DNA from: Mercenaria mercenaria | Taxonomy: Eukaryota > Mollusca > Bivalvia > Venerida > Veneridae | Direction of reading: 5' to 3' | NCBI RefSeq assembly: GCF_021730395.1 | Contig: NC_069375.1 | Location: 11,493,001-11,557,000 of the forward strand | Length of the DNA stretch: 64,000 bases | Part shown: piece after piece, positions 58,901 to 64,000 of the stretch | How the letters are laid out: every line of letters begins with the position of its first letter | How positions within the stretch are numbered: the stretch's first letter is position 1 | Made by a program: the position numbers and the translations under genes | Notes under the pieces: generated by a model | The model's input: only the letters and a program-made list of their open reading frames with translations | What the model was told of the DNA's origin: nothing | Databases searched by the model: none

Positions 58901-60817
58901 ACTACTCGAAAACGATATTTCGTTCTAGTTACACTTCAAGCTCACATTTCAAATAACCCCATTTAATTCTAAACGCTTAGTTTATTACAGTAAACATATT
59001 CCATTCAAAATAATTTTATTAGTCAGGATCAACATAACATACATTTATTATGTATACTTAAAACATTCATTTTCTGTTAAACTGATTTTGATGCTTCTTA
59101 GTTACATCCTTATCATTTTGCCGGAGATATTGTTTGTCATTCCTCACCACAAACCTTGCGGCGGGGGATACCAATTCATCAAGGATGGAGAATAGAATAT
59201 GTTACGGTCGCTTACGCGTAGCTTGCACATTTAAAGCCAATCTCTAAAACTGCACCAGAAAGTCGGCTCTTTATATGGTTTACATGGTAAAAGCACTGGA
59301 CTAGCACCCGAGCGACCAGGGTTTGAATCTCGCTACAGGTACTTTATATTTTTCGTCATAAAATGCTTTGTGCTTCGATTTGTTACGGCAAAAGTTGTAA
59401 GATTGGGCTCGTCCAGGATATGGACTTTATTTCGTGCCGAGAATTGCACTTTCTATGCCAAACTGGTTTACACATCATCAAAAATGATGGCTTCATAAAA
59501 GAGGGAAAGTCCTACTGTCGCTTACACATAGCCTGTACGTTTAAAGCCAACCTCTGACACCTGAATCAGAGCGTCATTTCTTTGGCTCAAGACTAGCGCT
59601 CGAGCTACCAGGGTTCGAATCTCGTCACAGGCAGTTGCGAGTTTTTCGTTTATGCTTTTATCCTTTGATATGACTAAAACTCATAACGAATGTTAAACAA
59701 TATATTTTACCCAACGTTGCAAAATTAATCTTCTGTCTCTTAAACACTTGGCTTGTACTATTACATTTTGATAGTGGTATTATACGCCTCAGATTGTGCC
59801 CATTTCATACACTAAATAAGAAATTCAGATTACGAAATTATTATCCGAAAAATCTTCTAATATATCTTCACGTTTGGCATATTTGATAGAAATATCATTT
59901 TCGGCCAAAATGAATAATCTTCCACTCAAGAATAGTCTTTTCAGCTATTAAACATAATCTTTCTTGAATACTCTACAATAATGTAGTCTATAATATACAC
60001 AAATATATAATAATGTAGTCGATGAACACGTAGAACGTAACTAAGCAAAAGAGCAGCGGGCTCGGTTTGACTTAATTAGCCTTTACGTCCCCTAGCCCCT
60101 CTTTAAGCGAAATTCTATTTCGCATATATGTTGAATAAACTTCGTTATCCGAAGCACCAGACAATAATCCGAAGTAGTCATTCAGGCACAGCTTTCCCAG
60201 TAGGTGAAGAAAGGTGGTCAAAACTGTATAGTATTTGACATAAATGGTCATTGATATGCAAAGGTTATAAAATATTGCATTGTTATGCGTACGTTTTTCC
60301 GAAATCGGTAGTATTATGTGATGGCGCGTGCGTCCGTTTCTCTGCCCGTCCGTCTGTGCATATAGCTAAAAGGCGATGACAAGATGTGCAAACCGTATGA
60401 ACTAGGTCGATGGGTCAAAGGTCAAGGTCAAGATTGAAGCTCAAACGTCACATTTGTCCCTCATACTCCGTGTCCGGACATAACTTCATGGTATTGACTT
60501 TATACTAGTCATATAAGTAGGTGCCGATTAGACAATGTTAAAAGCGCATAAACCAGGTCAGTTGGTCAGATGTCAAGGTCATAGGAAGGTCAAATCTGTC
60601 TGTCAAATTTCATGCCCAGAGAATAACTTAATAATCTTTCAAGGTATTGACTTCAAACTTGGTATATAAGTAAATGATGATGAGACAATGTGCATAATGC
60701 ATGAACGTGGTTAGTAGAATTCAAAGGCCAAATTTATTCTTTGTATTGTGTGTCCAGAGCTATAGTTGGGTGCTGACGAGACATTTTGAGCAGGGCAGCA
60801 ATCGACATAACTTCTTC

Positions 60818-60851
<34 letters not shown>

Positions 60852-63181
60852 CACACTCATAAACTCTTAAAAATCAATTGTCATTTTCATGTGTCTTAGC
60901 ATTCCGTTACAGCCACCGCACAAAACATACCAGCTCCATATGTCGCCATATTACATTTATTTTCTCACCCAACACACACCAAAGGCAAATTTGCTTCCTT
61001 TTGCTCTAATTTAGAACTTCGGGTGTATATTTTCCCACTTTTGTCATTACAATAGAAAATAAGGGCTTTCTGAAAAGAAAGGAAAAAAGCAGTTGATTAA
61101 TTTCCATGTTACAGTCCGTTGAGAGTAAATTGCAACAAGAAAATTCGATGTATTGGTATCCCCATCGAATGGGTTTGCGGTGAGGAATTGCAAAGTAATG
61201 TATACGGCAAAAAGTTAAGAATGTTCCTAAGAAGCAAATAATTTCGTAAGTAAGGATCAATTTAACAGAAAACAATTGTTTCGAGTGTACATAATAAATG
61301 TATGTTACATTTTGTTCATGACTAATGAATTTATTTTAATGGAATACGTTTACTGCAATAAATTTAGTTTTTAGAAATATATGGAGCTATTTGAAATGTG
61401 AGCTTGAAATGTAACTAGAACGAAATATCGTATTGAGTAGTTTAGCACCAAGTGTCTCTGTTTATCATGTACAACCTAAAATAACAAATGTCCTTTAAAG
61501 ACGGCAAAATCAGACGGGTGGGTGTGTGTGTTTACAACTTCACATGCTAATAAATTGATTATTATTCATGGAAGGTTTGAAAAAATAAACAAAAAGGAAA
61601 AAGGAAAAATGGGAGTGAAAAAATATTTTGGGGAGATGGGTGACCGGATGAAAGTACAAAACTTCAAATATTGATAATAAATGTTGATGAAAAAAAAAAT
61701 GAAGAAAAAAACGGAGATGGGGTGCATGATGGGGGTGACTGGGTGAAGGAGCCAGGCTAGGGAAGGGTACAACTTTGCAGGTTGATAAATACTCATGGAA
61801 CGTTTGAGGTGGAGGGGTGTGTGACCAAGGCGTTGGGGTGACCGGGAGTAGGTACAGAGCTTCACATGTTTACAATAAATGTTCATGGAAAAAATGAAAT
61901 AAGTTCAATGAGATTCTACCAATAGATTAGTTTGTTATGTACAAATATGTGGATTTTTAAACAATTAAAAGGCATTAATCCTGAAGTTACTAAAGTGATC
62001 CCGACGAAATTGTGTGTGCAGTACCACAATATAACGATCTAAATTCATTTTAGTTTCAAAGTTCTACGTCTAATATTTCACACGTTATGAAGCAGAAATT
62101 GCCATATTTATAGTACCCTATATAGTTGACACTAAGGGCCATGACTCTGGTGTTACTTTGGCAATCTGAATGAAACTTAAAGGACCTTATAAGCTTATAG
62201 TGGTTAACATACATGTATATATGAAGTTTTATTTTAATATTCTCAACCACGTATTAGATATGGCTACTGACGGATAGAAAGAAAGACCGATGGAAGGACG
62301 GACGGACGGATAACGCAAAAACTATATCCGTCCGCCTGCGGCGGGGGATAAAAAGATGATAAGCTAAATTGTTTTTCATATGACGGTACCTGTAAAGTAA
62401 AAGTACTTTTGAACATCTATATGACATCTGAAACAAAACTTACGGCAGTGAAAACTACACATTTTGTTCAGTTATATACATTTGTTTAAAATACATCTCC
62501 TCATTTTTCGAATTATTTTGATTTGTCCAATAACATGGCCACCAGGTCGTAATGACTTTCTCTATAATATATGTATAGCGGGATTTTTTAAAAAGCTTCT
62601 TGTAAGAAACTGCTTGCCCAATTTTATGAAATCTTTATTTCTTTTCTTTAAGCCCGACCTCACCAACAGCAGTTACTACGGTATGGGTGTAGAGGAAGCA
62701 TGGTCTCAAGGTTACACGGGCAAGGGCGTCACCATAGCAACTATGGATGTAGGAATAGATACACATTTACTGGACTTGGAAAGAAATATTGTAAAAAGAT
62801 TGTACTCATTCATTTGTTCCTTTTATCATTTTTTAGCCTTGTGCACACGTTAAACCTTTTTTGTATTAGATAATACTGGTTTCAATATAAAGTAGGAAAT
62901 GAAGTATAACTTTCTCAATTCCTTCATAATTTCCAAGATGGGTACCAAAACAAACACCTTTGCAACAATTTCGAAGGCTTTCTACAAATAAACAAACCAG
63001 ATTTTTTAATATTTTTATAACATTAACAGAAATCGATTCTATTTCATCAGCGCTTGCTAGCTGAACATAATGGCGGAAAAATTCTGCTTTATTTTAAGAA
63101 TCAAGAATGGAGTTATAATTTCGTGCAGGACAACACTGATGTGACTGCTGAACACTTTCATTTTGACCACCCAGTACTGGG
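52753..63181 (+). CDS. kexin/furin-like subtilisin (S8B) gene, 5 exons, continues past the window edge
   Basis: This is a paralogue of the - strand gene at 28315-16671, with the same exon plan and an open frame. The exons are 52753-52938, 57336-57425, 57604-57696, 62653-62790 and 63099-63181. They encode a signal peptide (FIVFIVLFTSINIVLQVIAV), a short prodomain (FKIELKEKQKLF, TLLYE, ITPTTYIFKYNGEGTLSHAL, IVASEPVKIQEE) and the start of the catalytic domain (YYGMGVEEAWSQGYTGKGVT, MDVGID, WSYNFVQDNTDVTAEHF). The catalytic Asp is in MDVGID, where furin has DDGI. The His exon should follow but lies past 64000 or in an exon I missed. The prodomain is short and lacks a clear dibasic cleavage site, so this is a divergent member of the family. 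Whether it is an active convertase cannot be judged without the His, Asn and Ser exons. Confidence 0.85.
53042..55826. mobile_element. 2.8-kb non-autonomous TIR element in intron 1 of the + strand S8B-like gene
   Basis: The terminal inverted repeats are about 228 bp (53042-53269) and 225 bp (55602-55826). Both open TGATGATTTTATAAAAAGGG and share GGTAGTATACGCT, ACGGAGGACTCTTTTGAAAG and GAAGACACTAAAACATG. The interior has a palindrome array (to 54257), a ~480-bp unit repeated at about 54350-54700 and 54810-55150, and two ~150-bp units with GGGGCCATTACTCTGGAACC or its variant at about 55315 and 55478. No transposase is present. I could not define a target duplication, so the superfamily is open. 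Confidence 0.85.
53187..54257. repeat. array of a 14-bp palindrome, ATGGATTAATCCAT
   Basis: Exact copies start at 53187, 53280, 53386, 53466, 53559, 53689, 53810, 53951, 54031, 54171 and 54244. Near copies lie at 53644 (ACGGATTAATCCAC) and 54104 (ATGGATTTATCCAT). Spacing is 45-141 bp. The sequence between copies is mostly different on the left and becomes a ~140-bp repeated unit on the right. The first copy is inside the left terminal repeat. The right terminal repeat has only a decayed version. Confidence 0.95.
55830..56045 (-). pseudogene. Tc1/mariner transposase fragment
   Basis: On the minus strand, VDARPHVARVTRNFLQTSNI resembles DNARPHTAR...FLxxxNI of Tc1-like DDE transposases. TWSATSPDCNPIE in the next frame resembles DWPxxSPDLNPIE. 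One shift separates the two. The fragment stops right at the edge of the 2.8-kb TIR element, which probably inserted into it. Confidence 0.75.
56340..56775. repeat. ~430-bp repeat, copy B (intron 1 of + strand S8B-like gene)
   Basis: It aligns with 24285-24720 in the same chromosomal orientation. A ~60-bp difference follows ACTGTAGAAACAAAGTG. It sits about 0.56 kb before exon 2 of its host gene. Confidence 0.8.
57336..57425 (+). CDS. S8B-like gene (+ strand) exon 2: prodomain
   Basis: The 90-nt phase-0 exon encodes ITPTTYIFKYNGEGTLSHAL then QRAKDAHKGQ, between ttcag and gtattt. It is the same length as exon 2 of the paralogue and nearly identical in its first half. Many of the differences are synonymous, which indicates coding constraint. 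Confidence 0.88.
57604..57696 (+). CDS. S8B-like gene (+ strand) exon 3: end of prodomain
   Basis: The 93-nt phase-0 exon encodes IVASEPVKIQEETTKLEGE then TRYDDTSSHINL, between ttttgtag and gtaacg. Intron 2 is only 178 bp, against 760 bp in the - strand copy. Confidence 0.86.
58860..59165. repeat. left arm of a ~310-bp inverted repeat pair
   Basis: ACACTTGGTGCTAAACTACT, GATATTTCGTTCTAGTTACA and CATACATTTATTATGTA also occur, reverse complemented, at 61155-61480. CGGCGGGGGATA-type ends lie just outside it (58785-58810 and 59157-59170). It lies in intron 3 of the + strand S8B-like gene. Confidence 0.8.
59205..59660 (+). repeat. two tandem tRNA-like SINE units
   Basis: A ~300-bp unit is repeated. 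Each copy has CGCTTAC(G/A)C(G/A)TAGC, then TTTAAAGCCAA, and a tRNA-like part ending GAGC(G/T)ACCAGGGTT(T/C)GAATCTCG with a clear B box at about 59327 and 59613. The cloverleaf is incomplete, so these are not called tRNA genes. Confidence 0.6.
60300..60860 (+). repeat. diverged 'aggtcaaggtca' repeat ending in (CA)n
   Basis: CGTCCGTTTCTCTGCCCGTC opens it. Two to three ~170-bp units carry GGTCAAAGGTCAAGGTCAAG or GGTCAGATGTCAAGGTCATA, and TTCAAACTTGGTATATAAGT. (CA)n follows at about 60819-60849. Confidence 0.65.
61155..61480. repeat. right arm of the ~310-bp inverted repeat pair
   Basis: It is the reverse complement of 58860-59165 with moderate divergence, including the shared CTAGAACGAAATATCGT and AGCACCAAGTGTC. 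About 2 kb separates the arms. Confidence 0.8.
61500..62260. other. intronic stretch, low-complexity patches only
   Basis: Three diverged units share TTCATGGAA(A/G) with GGTGACTGGGTGA-like sequence at about 61560-61890. No exon is supported here. Confidence 0.45.
62262..62356 (+). repeat. end of a 'cggcgggggata' dispersed element
   Basis: GGAAGGACGGACGGACGGAT is followed by TCCGTCCGCCTGCGGCGGGG and GATAAAA. The same end motif bounds the 58860 arm. Confidence 0.6.
62480..62640 (+). repeat. dispersed repeat next to exon 4
   Basis: TTCGAATTATTTTGATTTGT, AACATGGCCACCAGG and GAAACTGCTTGCCCAATTTT match units at 10310-10740 in the FUBP-like gene. It ends within about 15 bp of the exon 4 acceptor. 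Confidence 0.7.
62653..62790 (+). CDS. S8B-like gene (+ strand) exon 4: catalytic Asp region
   Basis: The 46-codon exon encodes PDLTNSSYYGMGVEEAWSQG, then YTGKGVTIATMDVGIDTHL and LDLERNI, before gtaaaa. YTGKGV and the MDVGID Asp motif are the subtilisin/kexin signature of this strand. A diverged dispersed repeat reaches almost to the acceptor. Confidence 0.9.
63099..63181 (+). CDS. S8B-like gene (+ strand) exon 5: SYNFVQD segment
   Basis: The exon runs from the ttttaag acceptor to gtaagc, leaving in phase 2 as the paralogue does. It encodes NQEWSYNFVQDNTDVTAEHF then HFDHPVL. It is 12 nt shorter than exon 5 of the paralogue, and the difference lies in its last codons. Confidence 0.82.
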
Positions 63182-63431
63182 GTAAGCCTATTTTACAAAC
63201 ATTTATATAGATACCCTAGGGAAATATAATATTCATATCGTATTATGTTTTTGACAAAAGGTATATGGCAAAAAGAACAATTAATTACTTTATATTTGTA
63301 AAGCACTGTAAAGTCGTGTTATTTGGGTGCCTTTTTAAGATAGCTTCTTTCTTGTTCATTTTTTACAATTCGGTTAATTGTAATTTCATTAACCAGTAGC
63401 ACAACTACTGAAACGGAGAGGGAGCAGTTTT

Positions 63432-64000
63432 TAGCTTACCTGAGCACGAAGAGCTCAAGGTGAGCTTTTGTGATCGTCCTGTGTCCGTAGTCCGTCGTCG
63501 TCCGTCAGTTGTCCGTCCGTCCGCCGTCAACAATTTGACTGTTAACACTCTAGAGGTCGCAATTTTGGCTTTATCTTAATGGAACTTGGTCAGAATGTTA
63601 CTCTTAATAAAATCTTGGACGAGTTAGATATTGAGACATCTGGAGTCATAAACTAGGTCACCAGGTTAATCAAAGGAAAAGCTTGTTAACACTCTTAAGG
63701 TCACAATTTTGGCCCAGTCATAAAGAAAATTAGTCAGAATGTTACCCTTGATAAAATCTGAGACAAGTTTGATATTGCGTCATCATGGATTGAAAAAATA
63801 GGTCACCAAGTCAAATCAAAGGAAAAGCTTGTTGACACTGTAGAGATCACATTTATGACTGTATCTTCATGAATCTTTGTCAGAATGTTAAACTTGATAG
63901 TCTGAAGGTCTAATTGTAATCTGGGTTATGTAGAATTAAAAACTAGGTCACCAGGTCAAATCAAAGGAAAACCTTGTTAACACTCTAGAGGCCACATTTA
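63432..64000 (-). repeat. inverted 'caggtgagctaa'-type dispersed element, cut by the window edge
   Basis: TTAGCTTACCTGAGCACGAA, the GTCCGTCCGTCCGCCGTC stretch, and three or more ~145-bp units with (C/T)CAGAATGTTA and TAGGTCACCA(G/A)GT. It is oriented opposite to the relative at 15950. Confidence 0.75.

Noticed and set aside
59270-59345. tRNA gene candidate
   Set aside because: B box GGTTTGAATCT is good, but the acceptor and D arms do not pair, and a tandem copy shows it is part of a SINE-like unit.
61006-61886. Minus-strand frames of 89 and 106 codons
   Set aside because: The first lies over one arm of an inverted repeat, the second over low-complexity units. No coding signature is seen.

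Overview
The window looks like nuclear DNA of a marine bivalve mollusc, probably a heterodont clam. It is AT-rich, its genes are split into short exons with gt-ag introns, and it is packed with short repeats that I recognise from bivalve genomes: elements opening with a TATGCC...GGCATA hairpin, arrays carrying AGGTCAAAGGTCAAGGTCA, 'gctcacctgag' elements and tRNA-derived SINEs. The species call rests on memory, not on a search.

Three host genes can be read. (1) From the left edge to 15632, + strand: the N-terminal half of a FUBP/KHSRP-type single-stranded nucleic-acid-binding protein in seven exons. They run from the IAAKI segment through KH1 and into the GKGGETIKQLQ loop of KH2, where the recognisable exons stop. 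(2) From 28315 down to 16671, - strand: a kexin/furin-like (S8B) subtilisin gene in six exons, with signal peptide, prodomain, the catalytic Asp exon and the catalytic His exon. One extra base in exon 4 breaks its frame. (3) From 52753 to beyond the right edge, + strand: a paralogue with the same exon plan and an intact frame over five exons. The two protease genes stand head to head, with about 24 kb between their start codons.

The FUBP gene and the - strand protease gene run towards each other. The last exon I can find for each lies on either side of a 1-kb gap (15633-16670) largely made of repeats.

The rest is mobile and repetitive DNA. FUBP introns hold hAT-like and other short inverted-repeat elements, including one hAT-like element nested in another with an 8-bp target duplication. 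The - strand protease introns hold 163-bp tandem repeats, a TIR element built from inverted minisatellite arrays, and a pogo-like MITE. The interval between the protease genes holds a CR1-like LINE with an esterase-type ORF1 relic and a deleted RT core, an RNase H-bearing LINE fragment, a retroelement RT fragment, SINEs, several copies of one dispersed family and a TTAA-flanked MITE. Intron 1 of the + strand protease holds the most unusual piece: a 2.8-kb element with ~225-bp terminal inverted repeats and thirteen copies (eleven exact) of a 14-bp palindrome, ATGGATTAATCCAT.

I found no functional tRNA or rRNA gene, no CRISPR array and no operon. No complete host gene lies within the window.
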